A stretch of 42,975 bases of DNA from positions 1 to 42,975 of the forward strand of contig CAKSPU010000018.1 in NCBI GenBank assembly GCA_934486875.1, given 5' to 3'. The notes under the pieces are model-generated. The model was not told where the DNA came from, ran no database searches, and saw only the letters and a list, made by a program, of their open reading frames with translations. Each line of letters begins with the position of its first letter. Position 1 is the first letter of the stretch. The DNA comes from an uncultured Oscillospiraceae bacterium (GTDB lineage Bacteria; Bacillota; Clostridia; Oscillospirales; Ruminococcaceae). Below are positions 25,551-34,542 of the stretch, one piece after another. Position numbers and translations under genes: made by a program.

Positions 25551-25637
25551 AACTGTAGACAAAAAATCTTCGCATAATCCATATATGCAAGATTATGCTC
25601 GATTTTTTGTACAGTTTTTAGTTGGTTCTCAGTATAA
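25532..25637. repeat. Palindromic element, complete copy (106 bp), with terminator hairpin
   Basis: This is the clearest copy. The left arm starts TTATACTGATAACCAATA, and the reverse complement of the right end starts TTATACTGAGAACCAACTA. Both continue AAAACTGTA and AAAAAATC. Inside is a hairpin with stem GCATAATC (25572-25579) / GATTATGC (25591-25598) bounded by the A and T runs, so it can terminate transcription in either direction. It supplies the stop codon of the preceding gene. No ORF is inside. Confidence 0.85.
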
Positions 25638-25758
25638 CCCGATTTTACAAAAAAATAATTGCATTGCCTGTTTAAATGTGTTATAATCATTTATACAGGC
25701 AATGTTTTTTTGACTGTCCGAGATATTTGTAAAATTTATTTAAGCGGAGGTATATAAA

Positions 25759-26961
25759 ATGGGCAAGGCTCTTATCATCGGCTGCGGAGGCGTGGCAAGC
25801 GTTGTTATACACAAGTGCTGCCAAAATTCCGAGGTTTTTGAGGAAATTATGATAGCGTCACGCACAAAGTCCAAGTGCGACGCTCTTAAGGAAAAGCTTC
25901 AAGGCACTACAAAAACAAAAATATCCACAGCTAAGGTGGACGCTGACAAGGTGGACGAGCTTGTGGCTTTGATGAAAGAGTTTAAGCCCGACATCTGCAT
26001 AAATGTTGCTCTCCCTTATCAGGATCTTACCATTATGGACGCTTGCCTCGAGTGCAGAGTGGATTATGTTGACACCGCAAACTATGAGCCCGAGGATACC
26101 GCAAAGTTTGAATACAGCTGGCAGTGGGCGTACCGTGAGAGATTTGAAAAGGCAGGCATCACCGCTCTTCTGGGAAGCGGCTTTGACCCCGGCGTTACAG
26201 GCGTTTTCTGCGCTTATGCACAGAAGCATTATTTTGACGAGATAAACTACATCGACATTCTTGACTGCAATGCGGGTGACCACGGCTATCCCTTTGCCAC
26301 AAACTTCAATCCCGAAATAAATATCCGTGAGGTGTCCGCAAAGGGCTCCTACATCGAGGACGGCAAGTGGGTGGAGACCGAGCCTATGGAGATAAAGAGA
26401 GTCTACGATTTTCCCGAGATAGGCGAAAAGGATATGTATCTTCTTCACCACGAGGAGCTTGAATCTCTGGCTCTGAACATCAAGGGCATCAAGCGTATCC
26501 GCTTCTTTATGACCTTCGGACAGTCCTATCTCACACATCTCAAATGCCTTGAAGATGTGGGAATGACATCTATCGAGCCCATAAACTACAACGGTATGGA
26601 GATAGTTCCCCTCCAGTTCCTTAAGGCTGTTCTTCCCGACCCCGCAAGCCTTGGCCCCAGAACAAAGGGCAAGACCAACATCGGCTGCATTATGCAGGGA
26701 TTTAAGGACGGCAAGCCTGTTAAATACTACGTTTACAACGTGTGCGTTCACGAGGAATGCTACGCTGAGGTAGGCTCTCAGGCTATTTCCTACACCACAG
26801 GCGTTCCTGCGATGATAGGCGCTATGATGGTGATGACGGGCAAGTGGAAAAAGCCCGGCGTTCACAACATCGAGGAGTTCGACCCCGATCCCTTTATGGA
26901 CGCTCTGAACAAGTGGGGACTTCCCTGGAAGGAAAGCTTCGATCCCAAGCTTGTTGACTGA
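25759..26961 (+). CDS. Carboxynorspermidine dehydrogenase (saccharopine dehydrogenase family)
   Basis: This 400-residue soluble enzyme has an N-terminal Rossmann loop, LIIGCGGVAS (5-14), then IASRTKSKC, and the catalytic half with ALLGSGFDPGVTGVFCAYA and DCNAGDHGYPFATNFNPEIN. These match the bacterial carboxynorspermidine synthase branch (LYS9-like) and not lysine-pathway saccharopine enzymes. The reaction condenses aspartate semialdehyde with diaminopropane or putrescine, using NADPH, to give carboxynorspermidine or carboxyspermidine. The decarboxylase NspC, usually adjacent, is not in this window. Codon use suggests strong expression. It has its own terminator, and GCGGAGG precedes the start. 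Confidence 0.88.
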   Translation: MGKALIIGCGGVASVVIHKCCQNSEVFEEIMIASRTKSKCDALKEKLQGTTKTKISTAKVDADKVDELVALMKEFKPDICINVALPYQDLTIMDACLECRVDYVDTANYEPEDTAKFEYSWQWAYRERFEKAGITALLGSGFDPGVTGVFCAYAQKHYFDEINYIDILDCNAGDHGYPFATNFNPEINIREVSAKGSYIEDGKWVETEPMEIKRVYDFPEIGEKDMYLLHHEELESLALNIKGIKRIRFFMTFGQSYLTHLKCLEDVGMTSIEPINYNGMEIVPLQFLKAVLPDPASLGPRTKGKTNIGCIMQGFKDGKPVKYYVYNVCVHEECYAEVGSQAISYTTGVPAMIGAMMVMTGKWKKPGVHNIEEFDPDPFMDALNKWGLPWKESFDPKLVD

Positions 26962-26973
26962 TAACATTTTTGT

Positions 26974-27009
26974 GCCGAGAGCGGAAAATATTTTGCTCTC
27001 GGCTTTTTT
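26974..27009 (+). terminator. Rho-independent terminator
   Basis: A 9-bp stem, GCCGAGAGC (26974-26982) with GCTCTCGGC (26995-27003), then TTTTTT. Confidence 0.8.
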
Positions 27010-27038
27010 GATAAGGACATCATAAGGAGTATTTTGAA

Positions 27039-27968
27039 ATGAAGGTAATGGAATTCAGCGAAAGGACAAAGGAAGATCACGTTTTGCCCGAATGGGCAGG
27101 GTTTATGGGCAAGGACGATCATATAAGCTATATGCCTTCCTACAAGGGCGGGGAATATCTCGGAATGTTTGATGAAAGAATATGCAGAGCTCCTGAAAAT
27201 CAGCCGCCCTTTGATTCTATGACCTGCTATTTGTTTGACCCCACAAAGCACGGCAGGGACAGGGGCGGAAAATATCCGCTGCTTATTTTTATTCACGGAG
27301 CCACAAATGCTCTTGACGGCAGAAAATGCATCGGTCACAGCGGCGGGGAAATGTTTGCATCTCCCGAATATCAGGACAGAATGGACGGTGCTTTCATTCT
27401 TGTGCCCCTTGCAAATGAAAGGCGTGATGAAAACGGTATGCTTGCGGACAGCTGGGGTGCGGGATATATCCCTCTTGTTAAAAAGGCGGCAGATGATGTT
27501 ATTGCAGAGTTCGGAGACAATATATCGGGTGTGTTTGCTCTTGGCGGCAGCTCGGGAGGCTGTATGTCCTGGGCAATGGCTGAGGCATATCCCGATTTTT
27601 TCACAGGGATAATGCCTGTGTCGGCGGATTATGTCCCGTCTGCAAATGCGCTTGACGAGCTTTGCCGCAATAACGTTAAGGTATTCTTTGCGGTGGGAAA
27701 GCACGATGAATTCGGAAGCTATTCGGAGCGGCTTGTTTCAAGGCTGAGTGAGCTTGAAAGCTACGACAATATCACCTGTTGGTTCCCCGAGTGGGTCAGA
27801 AACGGGGACGGGGGCATTGCCTCACTTTATTTCGGCATTGAAATGGGGCAGCACTGTATTATAACTCAGGTGCAGGCTGATCTTATGTTTGATGACGGTT
27901 CGCCGTATTGTAAGGCGCTGCCCCACGGGGTCACGGGGTGGATAAAGGAATTGATGTGCAAAAAGTAA
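27039..27968 (+). CDS. Alpha/beta-hydrolase esterase (PHB-depolymerase-like)
   Basis: 309 residues, no signal peptide, so cytosolic. The oxyanion strand LLIFIHGA (81-88), the nucleophile elbow GGSSGG with S172, a likely acid D223 in VGKHDEF and a candidate histidine H272 (GQHC) outline a complete triad. The layout resembles small esterase/poly-hydroxybutyrate-depolymerase-like hydrolases, which in gut bacteria often remove acyl groups from imported oligosaccharides. The substrate is not deducible. It is the first gene of a short plus-strand cluster (esterase, lipoprotein, histidine phosphatase). AAGGAG precedes the start. Confidence 0.78.
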   Translation: MKVMEFSERTKEDHVLPEWAGFMGKDDHISYMPSYKGGEYLGMFDERICRAPENQPPFDSMTCYLFDPTKHGRDRGGKYPLLIFIHGATNALDGRKCIGHSGGEMFASPEYQDRMDGAFILVPLANERRDENGMLADSWGAGYIPLVKKAADDVIAEFGDNISGVFALGGSSGGCMSWAMAEAYPDFFTGIMPVSADYVPSANALDELCRNNVKVFFAVGKHDEFGSYSERLVSRLSELESYDNITCWFPEWVRNGDGGIASLYFGIEMGQHCIITQVQADLMFDDGSPYCKALPHGVTGWIKELMCKK

Positions 27969-27980
27969 GGGGGACAGCTT

Positions 27981-29009
27981 ATGAAGCTTCAAAAGACATT
28001 TGTTATCGGTATGGCGGTGCTTTTTTCCGCCTGCTCTGCGGGAGAAAATATTTCCCTGACAAAGCCTGAAAGTATGACCGATACAGCTCCCGAAACGAGA
28101 GAGATAATAGAAAGCAAGGCAGACCCCGAAGCTATGCCAGCAAAGCTGTCGGAGCGTGATATTTCGGGGTATGTGCTCAGCGGGAATGTCATTGATGATG
28201 AAAACGGTGCAAGGACTGTTTACTCGGCAGACATCACCGACAATGTGGACATTTCGGCGGCGGAGGACTTTATTTCCCGTATCGAAGCGATGCCCCTTTG
28301 TTACACATCGGAATTTTATGACACCTTTAATTCTTCATCTGCCTCGCTGACCCTTGAAAAGGACGGAGAAAGATACACATACACCGAAAAGAGCTATAAC
28401 GAAAACGGCGTTAAATTCTGCTGTATCCTGAGACGGGGCATTTACGGCAGTGACACGTTCTGCGTCCGCTTTGAGGACGACGGAGAAAACTCCCTACATT
28501 CACTTATGGACAGGCTTATTGCCAAGGAGGAAAATGTTTCGGAGAGGGAAAAATATCCCGAAAAAAGCGGCATTGTGCTTATCAGGGAATACAAAAACTG
28601 GGCGTGGGGATATCAGCACAGCGGAAGCTTTGTGGATATGAGCGGCAATGTTTATGACTTCGATTTTTCCACAGATACCTACGGCGGCGAGGAGATAGGC
28701 TCAGATGTAAAGCTTATGGAAAGGCTGACGGAGATATGTTCGGAGGGTGAGCCCGTATCCGATGCGGCGGTCGGTCATACGGACATTCTCAGGCAGATAC
28801 GTGAGCTTGCGGACGGGGCTGACAGGGATGCAAGGCTTATGTCCCGACCCGACTGCTATGATGCGGGGCAGAGCACTGTATATGCCGTGACCTCGGAAAA
28901 CAGGCTTGTGACCGTATATTCTGACGGAGACAGTATTGTGACGAGTACGGACGGGAACGCTTATAAAATTCAGAAGCTATGGGAAGAAATGATAAATACA
29001 AAGGAATGA
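27981..29009 (+). CDS. Lipoprotein of unknown function
   Basis: 342 residues with lipoprotein signal MKLQKTFVIGMAVLFSAC (C18), a Ser/Thr/Glu-rich linker to about residue 50, and a globular part with no motif I recognise. Two similar-looking halves each hold strands with charged and aromatic residues (LEKDGERYTYTEKSY, IVLIREYKNWAWGYQHSG). It starts 12 bases after the esterase gene with AAGGGGGA, so they share a transcript. Surface location is expected. Confidence 0.7.
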   Translation: MKLQKTFVIGMAVLFSACSAGENISLTKPESMTDTAPETREIIESKADPEAMPAKLSERDISGYVLSGNVIDDENGARTVYSADITDNVDISAAEDFISRIEAMPLCYTSEFYDTFNSSSASLTLEKDGERYTYTEKSYNENGVKFCCILRRGIYGSDTFCVRFEDDGENSLHSLMDRLIAKEENVSEREKYPEKSGIVLIREYKNWAWGYQHSGSFVDMSGNVYDFDFSTDTYGGEEIGSDVKLMERLTEICSEGEPVSDAAVGHTDILRQIRELADGADRDARLMSRPDCYDAGQSTVYAVTSENRLVTVYSDGDSIVTSTDGNAYKIQKLWEEMINTKE

Positions 29010-29013
29010 GCTT

Positions 29014-29559
29014 ATGAAAATATACTTCACCCGACACGGGGAGACCGAATGGAACAGCAGGGACATCATCTGCGGAAGGACTGATGTGGAGCTGACCGAA
29101 AAGGGACGTATGCAGGCAAAAGCCCTCGGTGAGCGCCTTGCCGCAGACCACAGGGACATTGATATGATAATATGCTCGCCGCTGAAGCGTGCAAGGGACA
29201 CAGCAGGATATGCGGCGGCGGCTCTCGGGCTGCCCGTTTCCTATGATGACAGGCTCATCGAGTGGGATTACGGCAGCTTTGAGGGAAAGGACCGTGACGC
29301 TGAGGGCTTTCTTGACAGCAAGCTGGAGTTCGGGTGCAGAATGCCGGGCGGCGGCGAATCGGTTTTTGATATCGTAAACAGGGTGTACGGGCTTATTGAT
29401 GAGCTTTACGGAAAATATCCAGGCAAAAATATCCTGCTTGTATGCCACGGGGGAGTTTGCAGGGTCATTGAGACATATTTCCGTGATATGACCCGTGACG
29501 AATTTGCTCATTTCTTTATGGGCAACTGCGAGCTGAGAGAGGGAGAAAAATCTGTATAA
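29014..29559 (+). CDS. Histidine phosphatase (phosphoglycerate mutase superfamily)
   Basis: 181 residues. The phosphohistidine motif RHGE (7-10), a second arginine R59 in SPLKRARDTA, E83 and the second histidine H145 in CHGGVCR complete the catalytic pocket of the branch that includes CobC/GpmB-like phosphatases. The reaction is phosphate removal from a small molecule by way of phospho-H8. Possible substrates are alpha-ribazole phosphate, sugar phosphates or fructose-bisphosphate. No cobalamin genes are near, so the CobC role is not favoured. It starts 4 bases after the lipoprotein gene. Confidence 0.85.
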   Translation: MKIYFTRHGETEWNSRDIICGRTDVELTEKGRMQAKALGERLAADHRDIDMIICSPLKRARDTAGYAAAALGLPVSYDDRLIEWDYGSFEGKDRDAEGFLDSKLEFGCRMPGGGESVFDIVNRVYGLIDELYGKYPGKNILLVCHGGVCRVIETYFRDMTRDEFAHFFMGNCELREGEKSV

Positions 29560-29574
29560 AAAATCGAATATGAC

Positions 29575-29603
29575 TTGACATTTGAGAACAATTGTGCTAT
29601 AAT
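29575..29603 (+). promoter_or_regulatory. Perfect consensus sigma-A promoter of the beta-mannosidase
   Basis: TTGACA (29575-29580), exactly 17 bases, TATAAT (29598-29603). It lies 58 bases upstream of the start at 29661. No operator-like palindrome is obvious around it. Confidence 0.9.
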
Positions 29604-29660
29604 AGAATATATCACTTTCGGAAATTTTATGACGCAGATGAGAAAGGACGGTCATTTTTT

Positions 29661-32174
29661 ATGAAAATATCCTTAGGCGGCGTGTGGACGCTCACTGACA
29701 TAAACCAGTCGGAAAAGCTGAATATTTCCGCAAAGGTCCCCGGCTCCCTTTACTCCGCTATGCTTGATGCGGGGCTTATGGCTGACCCCTATTATCGGGA
29801 GAATGAATACATCTCCACGGACATTTCCGACAGGGACGTTTCCTTTGAAAGAAGCTTTGACGTGCCCGAGGAGATGCAGGGCTCGGACAGGCTGCTCCTT
29901 GATTTCAAGGGCATCGACACTGTTGCCGAGGTGATGCTCAACGGCACTGTTCTCGGAAATACTGCCAATATGCACAGGGAATATGTTTACGATGTTACGG
30001 ACATCGTTATGCCTGTGGGAAATGTGCTTAAGGTGAACATTTTTTCGCCCCTCAGATATATCCGTGAGAAGAACGAAAAGGAGCCGCTGTGGGGCGTGGC
30101 TTCCACGGTGGCGGGATTTCCCCATATACGCAAGGCGCATTATATGTACGGCTGGGACTGGGGTCCCAAGCTCCCCGATATGGGAATATGGCGAGATGTT
30201 TTTCTGAAAGGCGTTAAGGGCGGTGTTATTGACGGGGTCTATGTAAGACAGAATCACGGCAGGGCTGACGAGGGTGTTGTGACTCTCAGCGTTGAGGTGA
30301 CTGCGGGACATATCTGCTCAGAAAGCCTGTCCGCAAAGGCTGTTATCACCTGCCCCGACGGAAGTGTGCTTGAAGCATCGGCGGAATTTGGCGAGGGAAG
30401 AAAGGTAACTCTTGGATTTGCCGTGGAAAATGCACAGCTGTGGTACCCGAGAGGATACGGCGAGCAGCCCCTTTATGCCCTTGCTGTAAGGCTTTATGAC
30501 GGTGAGACGGAAGCCGACTGCCACAGGGAGAATATCGGTCTCAGGACAGTTTATGTAAGTCAGACCCCAGATGCTGAGGGGGACGGCAGAGAGTTTGCTT
30601 TTGTGGTGAACGGCATAAAAATTTTCGCTATGGGAGCAAATTATATCCCCGAGGATCAGATAATTTCCCGATGCTCTCCCGACAAGACTGCGAGACTTTT
30701 AAAGCAGTGCGCAATGGCGAATTTTAATATGATAAGAGTGTGGGGCGGCGGATTTTATCCCGATGACAGCTTTTATGATGCCTGCGACAGGCTTGGTCTG
30801 CTGGTATGGCAGGACTTTATGTTTGCCTGCGCTGTGTACCGTGCTGATGTGGATTTCTGCGCCAACGTCAAGCAGGAGATCGCCGACAATGTGAAGAGGC
30901 TCAGAAACCACCCCTCTCTTGCGATGTGGTGCGGCAACAACGAGATAGAGTCTATGTGGCAGTACTGGGGCATTGACGCTGACCCCGAGTATAAAAAGGA
31001 TTACCTCAGACTTTTCGAGGCACTTATCCCCAAGGTGCTTGATTTCTATGACCCTGTGACATTCTATCACCCCTCGTCACCCTCATCGGGAGGCGGCTTC
31101 AATGACAGCGGCGCAAATAACAAGGGCGATTCCCATTACTGGGCTGTATGGCACAGTCTCAGACCATTTACCGATTATTACAGCTACAAGTTCCGCTTCT
31201 GCTCGGAATACGGCTTTGAATCCATTCCCTCTGTCAAGACCGTCCGCAGGTTTGCGGAAAAGGAGGATCTTAACCTTATGTCCCCTGTTATGGAGGCGCA
31301 TCAGAAGTGCGAGGCGGGCAATGAGAAAATTATGTATTACCTTGCTCAGATGTCCCATTATCCGTATACATTCAAGGGGCTTATCTATGCTACTCAGATG
31401 GTGCAGTCGGACGCAGTGCGGCTGAATGTGGAGCATATGAGACGGAACAGGGGCGAGTGTATGGGCTCACTGTACTGGCAGGTGAATGACTCAAACCCCG
31501 TTATCTCCTGGTCATCAATAGACTATTATCACAGGTGGAAAGCGCTTCATTACGCAGCAAAGAAATTCTATGCACCTGTGCTGATCTCCGCTGACGGGGA
31601 GGACAGGGACAATATAAGGCTCAACATTTCCTCGGAGCGCAGAGAGGGATTTTCCGCTGTTATCCGCTGGCGTTCGAGAATGAACACGGGCGAGGTCATT
31701 ATGCAGGGAATGGAGAACGTGGACGTAAAGCCCCTTTTTGCTGAGGATTTCATAACACTTACCCCCGAAAACACGGGCATTTCCCCCGATATGAGGGACA
31801 GGGCATACATCGAATTTACGGTCATCGAAAATGGCGTAAGGCTTTCTTCGGGCACATTTATGTTCGTTCAGCCCAAGAGCTTCCGATTTGCTGACCCCGA
31901 GCTTAAGATCGCTGCTGTGGATATGGGCAGGAAATTCAAGATAGTTGTTTCCGCAAAGGCATTTGCAAAGAGCGTGTGCCTGGAGCTGAGAGAGGGTGAC
32001 TGCCTTTTCTCAGACAACTGGTTCGACCTCCACGGCGACACTGCGGGGGTTTACGTGAGCAAGGCAAAGCTCCCCGCAGGAATTACCTGTGAGGAGCTGG
32101 CAAAGAATATAAGGGCTGTTTCATATTATGATGCGGTATATCCGCACACGGCGGCAAAAACGCACACTGACTGA
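29661..32174 (+). CDS. Beta-mannosidase, glycoside hydrolase family 2
   Basis: 837 residues from ATG 29661. The frame opens earlier at 29592, upstream of the promoter's likely start, but AGAAAGGACGG supports 29661. No signal peptide, so it acts in the cytosol. N-terminal sugar-binding jelly roll (LGGVWTLTDI, KVPGSLYSAML), Ig-like domain, then the GH2 barrel. WGGGFYPDDSFYDACDRLGLLVWQDFMFAC precedes the acid/base E428 in CGNNE. The nucleophile is E516 in FCSEYGFES. It removes beta-linked mannose from mannan or N-glycan fragments. It starts the operon with the HD hydrolase gene 13 bases downstream. Confidence 0.92.
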   Translation: MKISLGGVWTLTDINQSEKLNISAKVPGSLYSAMLDAGLMADPYYRENEYISTDISDRDVSFERSFDVPEEMQGSDRLLLDFKGIDTVAEVMLNGTVLGNTANMHREYVYDVTDIVMPVGNVLKVNIFSPLRYIREKNEKEPLWGVASTVAGFPHIRKAHYMYGWDWGPKLPDMGIWRDVFLKGVKGGVIDGVYVRQNHGRADEGVVTLSVEVTAGHICSESLSAKAVITCPDGSVLEASAEFGEGRKVTLGFAVENAQLWYPRGYGEQPLYALAVRLYDGETEADCHRENIGLRTVYVSQTPDAEGDGREFAFVVNGIKIFAMGANYIPEDQIISRCSPDKTARLLKQCAMANFNMIRVWGGGFYPDDSFYDACDRLGLLVWQDFMFACAVYRADVDFCANVKQEIADNVKRLRNHPSLAMWCGNNEIESMWQYWGIDADPEYKKDYLRLFEALIPKVLDFYDPVTFYHPSSPSSGGGFNDSGANNKGDSHYWAVWHSLRPFTDYYSYKFRFCSEYGFESIPSVKTVRRFAEKEDLNLMSPVMEAHQKCEAGNEKIMYYLAQMSHYPYTFKGLIYATQMVQSDAVRLNVEHMRRNRGECMGSLYWQVNDSNPVISWSSIDYYHRWKALHYAAKKFYAPVLISADGEDRDNIRLNISSERREGFSAVIRWRSRMNTGEVIMQGMENVDVKPLFAEDFITLTPENTGISPDMRDRAYIEFTVIENGVRLSSGTFMFVQPKSFRFADPELKIAAVDMGRKFKIVVSAKAFAKSVCLELREGDCLFSDNWFDLHGDTAGVYVSKAKLPAGITCEELAKNIRAVSYYDAVYPHTAAKTHTD

Positions 32175-32187
32175 GAGGGGCATTGAA

Positions 32188-32790
32188 ATGAAAGACGGCA
32201 CACCCGATATTAATGCGCTCAAAAAGCGTTTTACGGATATTTACACCGAAAATGTGAAGCGTGAGGGGGCGGACAGGCTCCTTGAATATCTCCTGTCCTC
32301 AAAGAGCGACTTTTTCACTGCCCCTGCAAGCACCCGCTATCACGGTTCATATGAGGGAGGGCTTTTACAGCACAGTCTGAATGTTTATGACTGCCTGTGC
32401 GATTATCTTGACAGACCACGTGTAAAGGAGCTGTACGGTCTGACGGCTGACAATGAGACGAGGGCGGTCATTGCCCTGCTCCACGACATTTGCAAGGTGA
32501 ATTTTTACAAGACGGATTTCAGAAATGCCAAAAACGATCAGGGCATTTGGGAAAAAGTTCCATATTACACCATTGATGACCGCCTGCCCTACGGACACGG
32601 CGAAAAATCCGTTTACATAATCACTGGCTTTATGCGGCTTTCCCGTGAGGAGGCTTTTGCCATTCGCTTTCATATGGGCTTTTCGGGCAGTGAGGACATT
32701 AATCTTGTGGGAAGAGCTTTTGAACAGTTCCCCCTTGCATATGCGCTTCACGCTGCGGATATGGAGGCAAGTTATTTCCTGGAGAGGTAA
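32188..32790 (+). CDS. HD-domain hydrolase
   Basis: 200 residues from ATG 32188 with GAGAGGGG upstream. Metal-binding HD motif: H62 in LLQHSLNVYDCL and H99-D100 in LLHDICKV, with RFHM later as the possible final ligand. HD proteins hydrolyse phosphate esters of nucleotides or act as 3'-5' exonucleases. The short length and lack of other domains leave the substrate open. It lies 13 bases after the beta-mannosidase gene, probably on the same transcript, although a link in function is not evident. Confidence 0.8.
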   Translation: MKDGTPDINALKKRFTDIYTENVKREGADRLLEYLLSSKSDFFTAPASTRYHGSYEGGLLQHSLNVYDCLCDYLDRPRVKELYGLTADNETRAVIALLHDICKVNFYKTDFRNAKNDQGIWEKVPYYTIDDRLPYGHGEKSVYIITGFMRLSREEAFAIRFHMGFSGSEDINLVGRAFEQFPLAYALHAADMEASYFLER

Positions 32791-32840
32791 AAAGCTTTGG
32801 GGAGCTGCTTTGTGTGGCTTTATCTATGCGGATCTTTCAG

Positions 32841-33959
32841 TTAACTTTCCTGAATGCAAAATCTGTATTCAAGGAGCAGATCGACCATTCTTCCGTAGCT
32901 TTTACTGCCGTCCGCTATGCCGCCGACTTTGAGTGTGGTGTCGATCGCCTTATTTGACACCGCCTTTGTCGTTTCGGTGGATATGACTGCCTTTTGACGG
33001 ATATATTCCATATATTCCTCGCTCACAAAGGTATTGTCCTTTCTGACCTCGGGGGATATGAGTGTGCAGAGACGGTAGTATTCCTCGTATGGCAGGCTTT
33101 TTCGGCAGGCGGACAGGAGATAGTTTGAGGCGCTGATATATCCGCTGTACCTGACCTCGGGCTCCTCGGCTTCAAGGCAGGCAAGATATGCGATAAAGCC
33201 CGCTTCGTCCTCTCGGATAAAGCCTTTAAGGTGGCTCAGCTCGTGCATCACCGTGGAGGGGACACGGGCGGGGCTGAGGGCTTTATTGTAATTGGCTTCA
33301 AGGGTGAACGGGAAATACACCCCTTGCAGGTCAAAGCTTGTCATAACCGCTCCGCTGACCTTTTTTGGCTTGGGGCAGCTGCCTTTCAGCTCGGGATAGC
33401 TTTCGGAGAGGATATTCATTGAACGCTCGGCTATTTCATCAAAATTCTTCGGGAGAATGATATCGCCGTTTTCATCACGGGCAACCTGCGATGCAAGCTC
33501 ATTTGCGCTGAGAATGGTTTCCTCGCAGAGCTGTGAGAGCTGAGCATTTGTAAAGCCGCTGCTGCCTGCTCCGCCGTAGTATTTCTGTGAAAATTCCGTT
33601 GTGCGGTAGAGGACGAAGCAGTTGAATGTCTCGGTGAAAAGTATGTAGATCAGCACCCAGCCGAAAAATATGCCGAAGCCCTTCAGAAGCTGCTTTTTCT
33701 TTTTCACCGCCCCGATAATTACGATAAACGGCGCAGCGATGAGCAGCAGTATGCCCATTGCTATGAGGACGGCTCCTATGGAAAAGGGGAGTATGCCCGT
33801 TATTTCGCTTATGATGTCGGACAGGGGTGCGAAGATGTGCTTCATATAAAGGTCGGCGGCGGCGGTGCTGAAAACTGCGATGACATTTGCGGCGATGCAG
33901 ACTGCGGTGACGGAGATCATTGCTATGAGGTTTTTGGAGAGCTTTTTCTTTTCCTGCAA
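32841..33959 (-). CDS. DUF3810 membrane protein with HExxH motif
   Basis: This 372-residue protein has three hydrophobic helices in the first 120 residues (about 10-33, 45-85, 95-118) followed by a long extracytoplasmic part. The zinc-peptidase motif H239-E-L-S-H243 and a downstream glutamate in REDEAGFIAYLAC (about 252) form a gluzincin-like site, the hallmark of DUF3810. Proteolysis is inferred and has not been shown for this family. The start is TTG 33959, eight bases after AAAGGA. It is divergent from the PAP2 gene. Confidence 0.82.
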   Translation of the reverse strand: MQEKKKLSKNLIAMISVTAVCIAANVIAVFSTAAADLYMKHIFAPLSDIISEITGILPFSIGAVLIAMGILLLIAAPFIVIIGAVKKKKQLLKGFGIFFGWVLIYILFTETFNCFVLYRTTEFSQKYYGGAGSSGFTNAQLSQLCEETILSANELASQVARDENGDIILPKNFDEIAERSMNILSESYPELKGSCPKPKKVSGAVMTSFDLQGVYFPFTLEANYNKALSPARVPSTVMHELSHLKGFIREDEAGFIAYLACLEAEEPEVRYSGYISASNYLLSACRKSLPYEEYYRLCTLISPEVRKDNTFVSEEYMEYIRQKAVISTETTKAVSNKAIDTTLKVGGIADGSKSYGRMVDLLLEYRFCIQES

Positions 33960-33974
33960 GGCGGTTTCCTTTCA

Positions 33975-33998
33975 TAGAACAGTTGGTTATTAGTATAA
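33975..33998. repeat. Palindromic element, solitary end
   Basis: TAGAACAGTTGGTTATTAGTATAA is the reverse complement of the terminus at 42848 with only two or three differences. It lies in the 55-base divergent gap between the DUF3810 and PAP2 genes, with TATAAA at its end close to the PAP2 start. No second arm is visible. Confidence 0.6.
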
Positions 33999-34014
33999 AA
34001 TTCAAGAGGTTTGT

Positions 34015-34542
34015 ATGACTGATCTTTACAACAAAAGCTGTGAGCGCTTTTATGAAAATTATCCCCGGATCTACGAGTGGTTCACGGCTTCGGAAAAGCG
34101 TGTTTCGGGGCTGAAAATTTTTAAGTCCCTGTCGACTGCGGTAATGTACGGGGCGTATATTCTGCTGCTTGTGTTTCTCGGTGCATCAGGGGATATGAGG
34201 ATAATAAAGGCGGTGGCTGTGCCTGCATTCGTGTTCCTTTTCGTGACGGCGGTGCGAAAGGGGATAAACGCTCTGAGACCTTATGAAAAATATCCCATAA
34301 AGCCTGTCATTCCCAAATCAACTAAGGGAAAATCCTGCCCCAGCCGTCACACTGCCTGCGCTTTTATAATCGCTCTGGCGGTGCTTTATGTAAATGTGCC
34401 ATTCGGCATATGCCTGCTGATATTGTCCGTATTTATCGGCATTTCACGCCCTGTTATGGGGGTGCATTTTCCCCTTGATGTGCTTTTTGCGGCGGTAATT
34501 GCCATTATTCTCGGGATCCTTGGCTTTTATATCATTCCCTGA
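34015..34542 (+). CDS. PAP2-family membrane phosphatase
   Basis: 175 residues with five hydrophobic helices. Acid phosphatase signature in three parts: RKGINALRP (81-89), CPSRHTA with PSRH (109-112) in place of the usual PSGH, and SRPVMGVHFPLDV (S144, R145, H151, D155). The catalytic histidines H112 and H151 are kept. It should dephosphorylate lipid phosphates such as undecaprenyl pyrophosphate or phosphatidic acid at the membrane. Its 3' end overlaps the convergent mnmM-like gene by 11 bases, leaving no room for a terminator. Confidence 0.85.
   Translation: MTDLYNKSCERFYENYPRIYEWFTASEKRVSGLKIFKSLSTAVMYGAYILLLVFLGASGDMRIIKAVAVPAFVFLFVTAVRKGINALRPYEKYPIKPVIPKSTKGKSCPSRHTACAFIIALAVLYVNVPFGICLLILSVFIGISRPVMGVHFPLDVLFAAVIAIILGILGFYIIP

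Noticed and set aside
25858..26967. 369-codon frame antisense to carboxynorspermidine dehydrogenase
   Set aside because: Same reason: it is a shadow of a highly biased gene, without motifs.
26862..27704. 280-codon minus-strand frame over the esterase gene
   Set aside because: It crosses the terminator at 26974-27009 and the real esterase gene, and has no recognisable domain.
29581..29603. GAGAACAATTGTGCTATAATA resembling a palindromic-element end
   Set aside because: Only AGAACAAT and TATAA agree. It is fully explained as spacer and -10 of a consensus promoter, with no second arm.
32790..32841. Possible terminator between the HD hydrolase and DUF3810 genes
   Set aside because: Only a five-base AAAGC/GCTTT stem with a short T run on the minus strand. 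Not convincing.
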